From: Spinellus fusiger | Lineage: Eukaryota > Mucoromycota > Mucoromycetes > Mucorales > Phycomycetaceae | DNA: 64,000 bases | Direction of reading: 5' to 3' | NCBI GenBank assembly: GCA_025094145.1 | Contig: JALLLS010000011.1 | Location: 575,090 to 639,089, forward strand | In this document: piece after piece, positions 10,853-20,977 of the stretch | Layout of the letters: the number at the start of each line of letters is the position of its first letter | How positions within the stretch are numbered: the stretch's first letter is position 1 | Notes under the pieces: generated by a model | The model's database searches: none | What the model saw: the letters and a program-made list of their open reading frames with translations, nothing else | Told to the model about the DNA's origin: nothing | Made by a program: the position numbers and the translations under genes

Positions 10853-12139
10853 CTTTTGGGATATAAAGGGAAATACATGAACAATGAAATCATATTATTT
10901 CTTTGGTTGGTCAATGTGTTTGAAAATAACCTTCTCACTGTCTGTCTGTCTTAGCATTGACTATTGACTGTGTAATTAAACACTATAGAGTTAGATAAAA
11001 GGAAGAAGTAAACCTGACATTGCAACTCAGCCACTGCATTTATTGTTTAACATGTACTATCATAAGCCCACAGTATTTGCAACATAACACTGCTTAAGAA
11101 AGATGTATTACAGAACTTATAGAGTTAACTTTAGTGATTATTGTCCATAAAATAGAACCAAATGCAACTATATTAAGAATTGTATAGTCATTCATTGGCT
11201 CAATATTCATAATTATTTCAATTATCTTATTGTAACTGTTCTCAACAATATTACTTAATGATAACAAGGTATTGTTTCTAATACTGGACTTTAGGCTCAA
11301 GGCAAATAGAGTGTGAATTGTTTGACTTGTGAATTTTATGAGTGGAGGCTAAGATAAATGCCTCACCAGAATAAAGAGAGAGAAATTATTATTTGTTACT
11401 ATATTTCCCTCCTTTTGTTATTTCTCACACTGTCCATACAACTTAACACCTAAGTACTTGTCAAGATGAACATATCTTAGCAAGGTAATGTGCTATTATT
11501 AACAATGCAAAGAAATAGAAGGAAGTGGTAGACACCATCAAAGGCTATTCTTGAAGTGAAAAAGATAAATAGTGCCATCATCTGGGCTTGAGTTCAATGT
11601 ATTCCACAAGACATAGTACTGACTCTTCTTCTAATAGATGATATATGACTCATTATTCTCATGATTGAATTATTACTAATACACTCTTCTGTTATTAAGT
11701 TAAGTCTCTTCTTAAGTCAGTCTCAGGTGGTCTTCTTTCTTCTATACTGTCTAAGGTGTCTAGGCTGTCTAGGGTATATTCCTGAGCATAGTTATCTATC
11801 TCCCAAGGATAAATCACAAGGCCTTTATGTTGTGGATTCTATTGCTATGAAGGAATACGCCTAGAACAGCAGTAGCTATAGTAATAGTATATTATTGGCT
11901 ACAGTATTATTAGCTATATTATTACAATAAACAATTTTATCCGTCAATAATTTTATTCATAAACAATATATTCTATTGATAATACAATTTGATATTGAGG
12001 TATCCACAAAAGGAAATAATAATTTGGATATCCGCAGACCTTTTGATTTTAAACACAGTTCCATAAAAGGGCAAAATTTAGCTCATCCAGAAAGGAAGGA
12101 GATATCACCGCTTAAAGGCCAGAAAAATCTCCTGGTGTG
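10853..12139. mobile_element. TIR element without nuclease gene, nested in Fanzor copy C (copy 3)
   Basis: The left end begins CTTTTGGGATATAAAGG after TA (10,851–10,852). The right end, on the complement, reads CACACCAGGAGATTTTTCTG next to TA (12,140–12,141). The 1.29 kb interior has the shared terminal segment (10,853–11,050), the conserved small ORF (11,094–11,300, minus) and the shared segment at 11,530–12,139. If the element and one TA are removed, the flanks rejoin into a continuous reading frame for the Fanzor C-terminus, ending with a stop near 10,820, so this is an insertion into an existing Fanzor gene. Confidence 0.75.
11094..11300 (-). CDS. Small conserved ORF of the TIR family, unknown function
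   Basis: A 68-codon frame reads SLKSSIRNNTLLSLS, IVENSYNKIIEII, NDYTILN, FGSILWT and so on. The same peptide recurs in three other copies of the family (about 22,160–22,335, 32,420–32,600 and 54,960–55,155) with scattered substitutions, always on the strand that would carry the nuclease gene. In the 22-kb copy, reading past one stop gives YCKYCGL, a possible CxxC. I do not recognise the family. It may be an exon of a larger lost gene or simply preserved ancestry. The start shown is the furthest open position and may not be a true initiator. Confidence 0.35.
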   Translation of the reverse strand: MSLKSSIRNNTLLSLSNIVENSYNKIIEIIMNIEPMNDYTILNIVAFGSILWTIITKVNSISSVIHLS

Positions 12140-12141
12140 TA

Positions 12142-12626
12142 AGGAGAAAAAAAGAGAAATGAACCAGAAGGCTTGGAGTTTTTCTTGGTTCTGATTGTAT
12201 CATTTGTGTCGTGCTTTCTTTTGTTATATTTACAAAAGCGTTCTGGGAAAGTGCTATTTTCCCTTTGAGACATTAGAATATGTCTAAAGTTCAATATAGC
12301 AGCTAGATCATGATTCCAAAGCCTCAATGTCTTGTCCGTATAATATTTGTTTGAACACCTATTTGAAAGGAGAAAGATGAGTCTTATTTTGATATAAAAT
12401 TAAGAAATGACCTGAGAAGATTATGACATTTAACTTGGAGTATTTTTGTTCGTTGATAGGGCCTGAGGTTCTTGACATGTTTAAATGTTTCCAAAGGTGA
12501 GTACTTACACTCAGGACATAGGCTTGATGTTTTGAATTTATTGATAAGATAGAGTTTGAATCCCTTGTTCTTCAATATTCTCTGCATGCCTTTTCCCTTT
12601 ATTGTCATTACTCTGGTAAGATTCAC
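12142..12626 (-). pseudogene. Fanzor/TnpB-like nuclease C-terminus (copy C)
   Basis: The minus-strand exon 12,626–12,400 reads MQRILKNKGFKLYLINKFKT, SSLCPECKYSPLETF, VKCHNLLR. A likely intron follows, and then CSNKYYTDKTLRLWNHDLAA, ILNFRHIL. The RuvC-III Asp (NHDLAA) is kept. The RuvC-II Glu has become Lys (INKF), which should kill cleavage. The frame then runs directly into the terminal repeat of the inserted element at 12,139. The true C-terminus continues on the far side at about 10,850–10,820. The upstream part (12,630–12,920) resembles 4,500–4,830 and may be 5' element sequence. Confidence 0.68.
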
Positions 12627-12929
12627 ACATGGATAACTTGCTATAGGCCTTTAATCCGTCATCTATAAAAATAAAACATATTTAAGAACCCTAGATTGAT
12701 TCTATAAACATATTGCATTTTCTTTACTTTATTCGTATCTTGTTGGCTGCATAAAATCTTTAGTTCAGAAAGAATAGATAAAAATACAATAAGAAAAAGG
12801 AAATAAATAGTTATTTTATTAGCAACACTGAATAGTGTCAGCTATTATTTATCACCCATTGATGTTATGGTGTCGTTAATGACTTCTTAGGTCCAAAGGT
12901 ATTTGGTTTAGTTAACGTACAATTAATTC

Positions 12930-13713
12930 TGCTATTTTTTTATTCAACTTGTTTGTTATTCTTTTATACTTCTTTTATACTTTAATGATTACTACAAATA
13001 TAAAAACTTGTCAGAAATCACCACCAAAAGGCATACGTTCTAATGCAGGCTGTTGTACTTTTATATTACCTCTGAAAGATCAATACACTTTATTCAAATA
13101 TACTACAGATTATCATAGATGCTTCATCACAATCAATGGTTTGTGTGGCTGTTCTTTTTAACGATTTGCTAAATGTTAGTTTCTCGTTTTTAGTGTATAG
13201 GACCTAAAGTAACAGCATCCTGCACACCACTTAGTATATCTCTTCTCAGTGTGTCTTGGTTGTGCCGTATAAAATTCAGACAAGCTTGCTCAATGTTAGC
13301 ATACACTCTGTACTGACAAAAGGGCTTTCCAAATAAATACAAGTGATTAGAATCATTCCTGTACATTAGTCTGAAACAGTAGTGTTTTATTGTGTTTATC
13401 TTGGAATTTTGGTCATTGAATAAGTATGTATTTATATTCCAAACCTAGCTATCCTATATGAAAAAAGTACATAGCTCATAGGATTGTATGACTGATTTAT
13501 CTCATTCTTTAAAGTAAGCTGCCATTTCTTGGTCATATCACAATGTCTCTACTTTCTGTTTGTTATCTATCATTATTTGGACAATTGTAATGACTTTTGC
13601 GCAAATGACCCTACTTACAACAGCTTGTATATCTATTTTGAAGATGGTTCACTCAAATAACGCTATTGGGTATATAATTAGGATTAACATACTTGTTCAA
13701 GAAAGTGTTAATA
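12930..13713. other. Spacer without supported gene
   Basis: A 70-codon plus frame at 12,949–13,161 has several Cys residues but no motif I recognise and no splice context. The rest is AT-rich with no exon pattern. Confidence 0.4.
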
Positions 13714-15013
13714 CAGCCACACTCGACTGATTTTAATCATTTTTAAGATAAATATCAGGACGAAACAGATAGAACATGTTCAATATTAAATAAAACATTT
13801 TATATTTGATCTATAAGCTCCAAACTTAAGCATATCAAGTCTCAATATATTTAATTATAGAAAATATAATAATAATACAGTTAATACTTTGTATGGTCTT
13901 CTTTGGCATCAATGACATCCTGGCATCTCTGTCATACTCTGAACTCATCGTTGTGCAATTCAACACCAACTTTCTACATTGATAATAGATACCTTTCTTT
14001 CTTCAATTTATATTTCCAAGGCGTATCAGACATGTTCAATTGAGTTCAAGTCAGAGATTTGCGTAGGCTAGTAATCAAAGAACCCTAATCTGATGTGTCT
14101 CATTTCACTATCTAGCATAGGCCCTATTATGACAGCTAGCATTCTTTTATTGTAACAGAAACTCCTTATCTTCTTTCTGATGGAGTTTCATGAACCAAAG
14201 ATCAAACTCACTAGCCATAATTTTGATATATAGGTCCTGATTTACAGTGCTATCAATAGAGACCAAAAGGCCCAAACCCACCAGCCCAAAAAACAGCTCC
14301 AGATCATTATGCTACCTTTACCTTATTTGGTTTTAGGTATGATATGAGCAGCCTTATATTTCTTTTCGATCTTTCGAATCACTTTAACCCCTCCCTGATA
14401 ACCCTCTACTTCAAACCGTGACTCATAAGACCATACAACGCGTCTCCAGTCCTCAGAGGTCTAGTTGACCCGTTCCTTTGCCCAAAAAAGCCTTTTTCTT
14501 GATATTTTCTTCAGAAAACCTTGGCTTGTATGTTTTAAAATATGAATCATACCCAATCTGGTGTATATATCTGATGAATGATGCTTTACAGATGATTATC
14601 TCATGTGCCTTAAGTTCAGAATTTATATAGTTATAGGAGGCAGACGGGTTGCCTCTTAGAATGGCCTCAAGTCGTCTGAGGTTTCTCTCATTGAGTTTTT
14701 TTGGTGCACCAGAATTAGGCTTTGGTAGAGGTGTACCATTAGTCTTGATTCTACTAATGATATTCTGGACAATAGACTTGCTAATGCCAATGACCTTTGG
14801 AATGCTGCCTATCGATTAATCTTCTTTTTCAAGCTAGTAAACACCTCAGTACTCTCTTTCTTTAAGCTTATTATAAACACTAGAGTTTTTAGTTGAATAT
14901 TCTGCCTTTGACATTTGACATTGTTTAATGAAATGTGATTCTGTGGTAAAAAGATGAAGAATCATGTTTAGAAATGTATAAATTATGGGGTCGTACCCTT
15001 TCTAATGTTGTGA
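13714..15013 (-). mobile_element. Degenerate Tc1/mariner-like element
   Basis: The left end reads CAGCCACACTCG after TA (13,712–13,713), and the subterminal sequence matches, with decay, the right end of the 20,978–22,146 element. On the minus strand a transposase relic is readable in pieces: EDWRRVVWSYESRF, GSIMIWSCFLGWWVW, SDLNSIEHV. These are the usual Tc1 blocks around the DDE catalytic residues and the D-L-N-x-I-E motif. Stops and frameshifts are frequent. The right end is about 15,013 (GTTGTGACTATA). The region 14,240–15,010 is nearly identical to 30,660–31,430. Confidence 0.72.
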
Positions 15014-15306
15014 CTATATCAATTGATACTTAAGCTAGGAATAATAACAAGCTAAATTAGACAAATCATTGACTGTCATAGGTCCTTCTTGGTATCCAGA
15101 TGTGGAATATAATGTAGTGTGACCTTGACCTTGTTTAGAATATAAAAAACGCATTGGCTTATTTAATGCACACACTGTTGAGAAGACTTCTCACTTCTCT
15201 CTTTTCAATATGCAACACTATATGAGTAAGAATATCTATATGAATACAGACATTTAACTTTTTTTTTTTTAAAAAAATAGATATCAAAGAAATTATTCCA
15301 AAAGGC

Positions 15307-18250
15307 ATGATATATAGAAGATTAGTGTCTACACGACCAATCATCATGGCCCAGAGTAAGATATGATCAATTTGAAAGAGTATTTTAGTTATGAAAGACT
15401 GTACCTACATAAATAACTTACACATCATTCAATAGAGAAAATCGGAAATATAGCAATTGAATCAGTAAAAGCCTCAAAACCTCAAAGTATATATTCCTTA
15501 TCTGTTGTAATTTTACCTTATCTAATAATACTTTTCCAATAGCTCGAGTGCTTATTTTAGGTATAAGCATAGTACATTTTTCAATTTTTCAATATAGCTG
15601 ACACTAAAATTGTTATAAATCATTGTCGTCATTGATCTGTATAATTATTGTTTGATAAATAGGTTCTGGATGGGCAGGTAAGCATAGAGGCTTACCTTTA
15701 TTACAAGTGAACTGAATGTATTTTTGCCGTTACAGGATTCAAATTAATGAGAGACCTTGACAAATATCATTACGATATTACAGTAGTCTCTCCGAGGTGA
15801 GTCATTACTTATCCTTAATTTTCCGGTAATCACTAATATAGAAATGCGTCTACATATTAGAAATTATTTTGTATTCACTCCCTTGCTAGCGAGGTAAGAA
15901 TCACTAGAGAAGTTTAAAGTCAATCTATTTTCCTATTCTCCCTATTAACTAATATTCAACCTATTCTATCAAAAAGTACTTCCGTAGGAACACTTGAGTT
16001 TCGCTGTATTACAGAGCCTGTGAGAGGATATTCAAAAGACATTACTTATCACCAAGCATGGTGTGATAAGATTGGTAATTATACATATTATTCTATAGGA
16101 TTAGTTACAACCCTGTATATGACTAAGTTTAATATCATGAACTTCAATTATGGTGTTCTTTTCGAGCCTTATACTTTATTGCACAACTTTATGAATTCCT
16201 TGGAAATATAGTTTTAACTATAACAAGAAAAGAGATAGGGGTCAGGATAGAGGCGAGGATGTAAATAATGACAGGATATTTATTTTCAGATTCAAGGATT
16301 CCATGAAGTTGTGCAATAACAAAATAATCTGAAAAAAAGGAAGCATATCGAAGTTCTAGATAGCAGAATAACTTGACTATGCCGCTATTTGACTCTAACA
16401 ATTAATTATTGCAATCAACCTATAGATTTGAAGAACCAAATTATTCAGTGCACATCTAATCTAGAAGACAGTAAATATCTTAATATGAAAAGAAAAGAAA
16501 AAGACCACATCTGCACTTGATGTATCTAGTGAATTCATATTAACACTTGTTGTTTAAGACAAGGGACACACTTTTGATCTAGGTTATGACAAGCTAGTCA
16601 TTTCAGTGGGAGAATACTCAAACACATTTAATATACCTGGCGTGAAAGAGCATGCAATATTCTTAAAAGATATCAAAGATGCTAAAAGAATCCGTTCAAG
16701 AGTATTAGAATGTTAGTTGTCTCTATAATATGACTTGACTATTTTAACATCTATCTTCTTTTCAGGCTTTGAGTATGCTGCCCAACCTAATGTTTCCCGA
16801 CAAGAAAAAGTTAACAAATTACATTTTGCAGTCGTTGGTGGTGGTCCTACAGTAAGTGTCAAACATTATACAGTTATTATGTTTTGATGATAAGAGATAT
16901 TTTTGTTGACGTATAAAAGAATGGACTTTTTTTTAGGGAGTAGAGTTTTCAGCAGAGTTATATGACTTTATTAAAGAGAATTTGTCTCGGCTCTACCCCG
17001 ATTTGATGCAGTACATTCAAATGACAGTTTATGATGTTTCTTCTCATATATTGGGAAGCTTTGATGAAAAACTTTCTGCGTATGCTACACGTAAATTTGA
17101 AAGACGTGGTATTAAGATCAAGGTAAACCACTTTAAAAATGATACGTAGATAATATATTTACATGGTTTATGTTTAATTTTCTTTAGCCAGGAAGTCACG
17201 TTCTTGAAGTCAAAGACGGCATTTTGAATATCAAAGAAGAAGGAGAAGGTACAGTCTATTTACATACGACGGTGTATAAAGTATACTTATTTTTTTGTTA
17301 TAGTTCCCTTTGGTATGCTTGTATGGTCTACTGGATTGATGTCAAACCCTGTAGTAGAAGCAATGACAGATGTAGCCAAGCACACTCGTACTCATCGGTA
17401 TGAAATCTATCTGACAAATACCAAAAGGATAAACTAATGCTCCTTTCTTTCTCTCCCTCCCTCCAAAAGTCTAGTTACAAACAGCTACCTACAGGTGTTG
17501 GGTGCAGACACAATGAACCCACTAGAGAATGTGTAAGTACTTTGAAATTAAACAAATGATTTGTTTTTATTGAATAATGTCCTCTATTACTGTTTATGAT
17601 TTCTAGTTACGCACTGGGTGATTGTGCTACTATTGAAAACTGTGACCTTCCAGCAACTGCCCAAGGTATAAATATATAAGAAACATTTCTGTTGTATCTC
17701 ACCCATAGATCATAGTTGCTAGTCAAAAAGCCACCTATCTAAGCAAGGGTTTGTTATTATTATAAAAGAAGAATATAAAGCAGAACCTGATATGACTAAA
17801 TTAGAACTGAATAATGCTGCTCATTCATTACCTACAAAGAAAGAGTTTAAATTTGCTAATCGTGGCTCCATGGTAAAATATTACACACAACTCATTTATA
17901 GTACTTATAATTTGATAAATATTTAGGCTTACATTGGATCATGGGAAGCAGTAGTTGATATGACACCTGTTCATAAGAAAGCCTCGGAAGGTGGGCATAT
18001 GGCATGGCTTTTCTGGAGGTAAATAGTCTACAACCTAAAGATCTATCTTGAATACTTATTAATATTAATATTAATATTAATATTAACATTCTGTAGATCA
18101 GCTTATCTTAGTATGAGTGTTAGCCCAAGAAACAAAATGCTTATACCAATGTACTGGTATGTGTCTTATAACCAATGTAGGCTCTAATAATACACTTGAA
18201 TTTCTAGGGTGTTAACATGGGTCTTTGGACGTGATGTGTCTCGTCTTTGA
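15307..18250 (+). CDS. Alternative (type II) NADH dehydrogenase, mitochondrial
   Basis: This enzyme oxidises NADH and reduces ubiquinone without pumping protons, on the mitochondrial inner membrane. I placed exons at 15307–15355, 15454–15486, 15543–15560, 15663–15677, 15736–15796, 15861–15893, 15977–16074, 16426–16470, 16559–16711, 16766–16851, 16937–17122, 17188–17248, 17304–17397, 17470–17532, 17607–17665, 17716–17748, 17769–17872, 17927–18018, 18097–18156 and 18208–18250. All phases agree, giving about 461 residues, normal for the family. The start MIYRRLVSTRP is a basic mitochondrial presequence. RVLILGSGWAGF is the FAD-binding motif, FAVVGGGPTGVEFSAEL the NADH-binding motif, YALGDCA the second FAD contact, and FGRDVSRL the C-terminus. 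No EF-hand is seen. The 20-nt gap at 17,749–17,768 is either an ultra-short intron or a frameshift. Confidence 0.88.
16175..16317. repeat. MITE-like hairpin inside intron 7 of the NADH dehydrogenase gene
   Basis: Bases 16,175–16,203 (core TTATTGCACAACTT) are an imperfect inverted match of 16,289–16,317 around a roughly 85-bp centre. The host intron (16,075–16,425) is 351 nt while its neighbours are mostly 50–110 nt, so the excess is probably this small insertion. Confidence 0.5.
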
Positions 18251-18454
18251 TTATGCATAGCATAAATATGCCCTTGACTGCCTATATTTATATCTATTGC
18301 TAATCAAATGATATCCATTAAAAATAAAACAAATATTGGTAAAAATGCACAAGTTGAGTTTGTACAGTTCAAAGTATTTTTATTTTTTATTTTTTTGTAC
18401 AAATGATACTCAGTGAGACACACTGTAGGTTCATCGCTATCCACACCTTTGTTG

Positions 18455-18462
18455 TGACGTCA
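18455..18462. promoter_or_regulatory. CRE-type palindrome TGACGTCA upstream of VMA16
   Basis: A perfect 8-bp TGACGTCA lies 68 bp before the VMA16 start codon. This is the consensus for CREB/ATF-type bZIP proteins. Binding is inferred only from the match. Confidence 0.35.
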
Positions 18463-18530
18463 TGGATTTCCACTAGAAGCAAGACTTTGAAACAAGAACG
18501 TACCTTACTCTACTTCATCTTTCTTCATCT

Positions 18531-19293
18531 ATGCCTGGCTACTACTCATCCATTGCAGGGAGTACCATTACTCTAGTGACCATTGTCGGGCTTTATATGC
18601 TCCTGACAGGTACAGGTGAGGCCTTTAATGTTGGTAAGCTTCTCGAGGAAACATCACCTTATGCTTGGGCTCTGTTGGGTATGAGTCTTTGCATTGGTCT
18701 TTCTGTGACTGGTGCTGCATGGTAAGTAAGCCTTGGATTCCCTCTGTCCTTTTATGGTCTATATTTCTTATGCATATGCACAGGGGTATTTTTATTACTG
18801 GCTCTGCTTTGCTCGGTGGTGCAGTCAAGACACCTCGTATCCAGTCTCGCAACTTGATTTCTATTATCTTCTGTGAAGTAGTCGCTATTTATGGTGTGAT
18901 TATGGCTATTGTCTACTCTTCCAAGCTCAGTGATGTACCTCCTGAATTGCTCTTCACTCCCTCTAACTATTTCACAGGTAATGTAGTAAGGAAATACAAA
19001 AAAAAAGTACTTAGTGTGTATGTGTGTTGTAGGCTATGCTATTTTCTGGGGTGGATTGACAGTAGGATTCTGTAATCTGTTATGTGGTATCTGTGTGGGT
19101 ATTACTGGTTCAAGTGCTGCTTTGGCAGATGCACAAGATCCCCAGCTGTTTGTAAAAGTGCTGGTAGTTGAAATTTTTGGCTCGGTGTTGGGTCTGTTTG
19201 GACTGATTGTGGGATTGCTGACGGTAAGATACAGTGCAATCTTTTCTGTTACTCACTCTATATTAGACTGGCAAAGCAGCAGATTTCAAGTAG
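18531..19293 (+). CDS. VMA16: V-type proton ATPase proteolipid subunit c''
   Basis: This is a membrane ring subunit of the vacuolar H+-ATPase Vo sector, which translocates protons into vacuoles and Golgi-derived compartments. Exons are 18531–18721, 18784–18977, 19033–19223 and 19267–19293, all with GT–AG introns and matching phases. The protein has about five hydrophobic segments. [19 protein letters not shown] is the conserved proteolipid loop. Buried Glu residues occur in [15 protein letters not shown] and [14 protein letters not shown]; the first is the usual proton-carrying site of c''. The C-terminus is TGKAADFK. Total length is about 200 residues, as expected. It converges on the next gene 114 bp away. 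Confidence 0.93.
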
Positions 19294-19406
19294 TATTTTC
19301 TCTCTCTTCTCTCTCTCTCTCTCTTTCTTTCTTTTATTGTTCTATACAGGCATGCATAAGAAACAAAAAAAAACCACTGAATGTATTCTATCTATTTGTA
19401 TTCTAT

Positions 19407-20195
19407 CTATTTTCCTGTTGGCTTCTGCTTTGTAGCCGATGCACAAAGAGTTGGAATGGGTGTGCTGTCATCAATGGGTGGGTGCAGGACACGACCCACA
19501 CGGAAATAGGAGCGGTGATTCTGATAGAACTTTTTCCAATGTTCAATTCCCTATAGAGTGTGAGTATAGTTCTCTATTATCTTAGTTACCTTAAGCTGGT
19601 CGTTGGTCAGTCCACGTAGATCATGAGTAATGTGTTCTTTAAAGCATCCTGTCACATATGCACGTGCAGCATCTCTGCCTGCAAAATGATGATAGCTTCC
19701 ACCCTAGCAGTATACTGTATGAGATAAAAAGAAAGGATCGTCTGTTCTTACTTACAGGAGCATACCAGCCGGACCCTGTGGAGACATCATAGACATCGCC
19801 ACTAAAAAATAATAAGGCGTGAGATAGAGTAAAGCTCATGACTTACTCTATTGCGATGTAGATGGGGAGTCTGGAATCAGTGCCATCGTAACGCATCAAC
19901 TGCTCTTCAGAAATAACAGTCTCTTTACGCTAATAAGAGTTATACGAATGAAGTTGTTTGGATTACTTACAGGTATATAGTTGTTGATATTTGTCCATTT
20001 GCCCTCATAGCCCCATGTCCATGACTCTGTAATGAGCTGGGAGGTAATAAAGAAGATAAATATTATCCATAGTAAGCTTGTTACTAATGCTTTGAACAAG
20101 GAGCTTGTGTCTTTTGACTGTTGGCCTTGTTTATTAATAGTAGAAGACTCTTCTTTTTCACCCAAAGGCTTCTTCCGTTGAATGGGTTTTGTCAT
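19407..20195 (-). CDS. Membrane-anchored cytochrome b5-like heme/steroid-binding (MAPR-type) protein
   Basis: Exons are 20195–19971, 19929–19847, 19801–19756, 19703–19590 and 19550–19407, all with matching phases. The N-terminus is polar and basic, followed by one hydrophobic segment ([16 protein letters not shown]) that anchors it. The remainder is a cytochrome b5-like fold of the MAPR/progesterone-receptor-component type: [48 protein letters not shown], then [18 protein letters not shown] and a Pro-rich tail. MAPR proteins bind heme through Tyr residues of the DVYDV/Y region and support cytochrome P450 or sterol functions. That role is known for the family and only inferred here. Confidence 0.85.
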
Positions 20196-20977
20196 AACAA
20201 CTTAAAGAGAAAGAGGGACGCGTCCTCCGTATAGATAAAAATAGGGGCTGTTTGTGTAACATAAACAGTTAGGGCAGTGAGCCAAGAATATAGATCTTAA
20301 TGCTTGATATAAACTAAAGGAAATAAACTAATGGCATATTTCAAAAGTATTAAGTTCAATTGGGTGTGAATTTATATTGTTATCATTGATTATTGATTAT
20401 AATTCTTCTATCTGTTACCACTCATGTATTCAGAAAGACAAATCTATTATGCATAAACATTCAAACATTAAAGCTTGCTTATGCTGTCCACAGAATCAAT
20501 AATAATAATAAAAGTAAGATGTAGAACACAAATACTGCTTAAATATCCAACATCTATTTATGAACTTCAAGAAACCCTTTTTTTTGCTGTTGTTGGAAAT
20601 TGAGAGACTTAGTCACCTATTTCAAGAGAACTTATTATAGTAGTACCATATATATTTAATGTGAAATAGCATAAATAGTGAGAGCAGATACACCCTTTGC
20701 ATCTTTTAGAAATATACTCTTTTAAAAACAAATAGCACAAAATTTTCTCAAGGATTCTTAACACTATTATAAGATGAGTGCTAATAAATAAGAAGATTGG
20801 TCAAAGGTCTCGGAGAGATCATTAGAATGGTGAAAAGGGAGATTCTTTTAAAGACTTATTTTTATGCTACTGTTTTTATGTGGAGATATCTCTTAACAGA
20901 CTCTCTTTGCCCGTGATATAGTGTAAAATAATTTAGTATTGATTAGTTAAAATATATTTCACAAATACTTCATACTA
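20196..20977. other. Spacer with a solo Tc1 terminal repeat
   Basis: Bases 20,339–20,369 match the right terminal repeat of the Tc1 element at 20,978–22,146 (CAAAAGTATTAAGTTCAATT then GGGTGTGA), but no partner end or transposase is attached. It is a solo end or the scar of an older copy. The rest is AT-rich and includes the promoter of the minus-strand gene at 20,195. Confidence 0.55.

Noticed and set aside
12949..13161. 70-codon plus-strand ORF with several Cys
   Set aside because: No recognisable domain, no splice context; consistent with chance in AT-rich sequence.
16426..16711. Frameshift in the NADH dehydrogenase gene
   Set aside because: The apparent stop and frame change disappear if a normal GT–AG intron (16,471–16,558) is removed; the joined LEDNKGHTFDLGYDKL fits the family.
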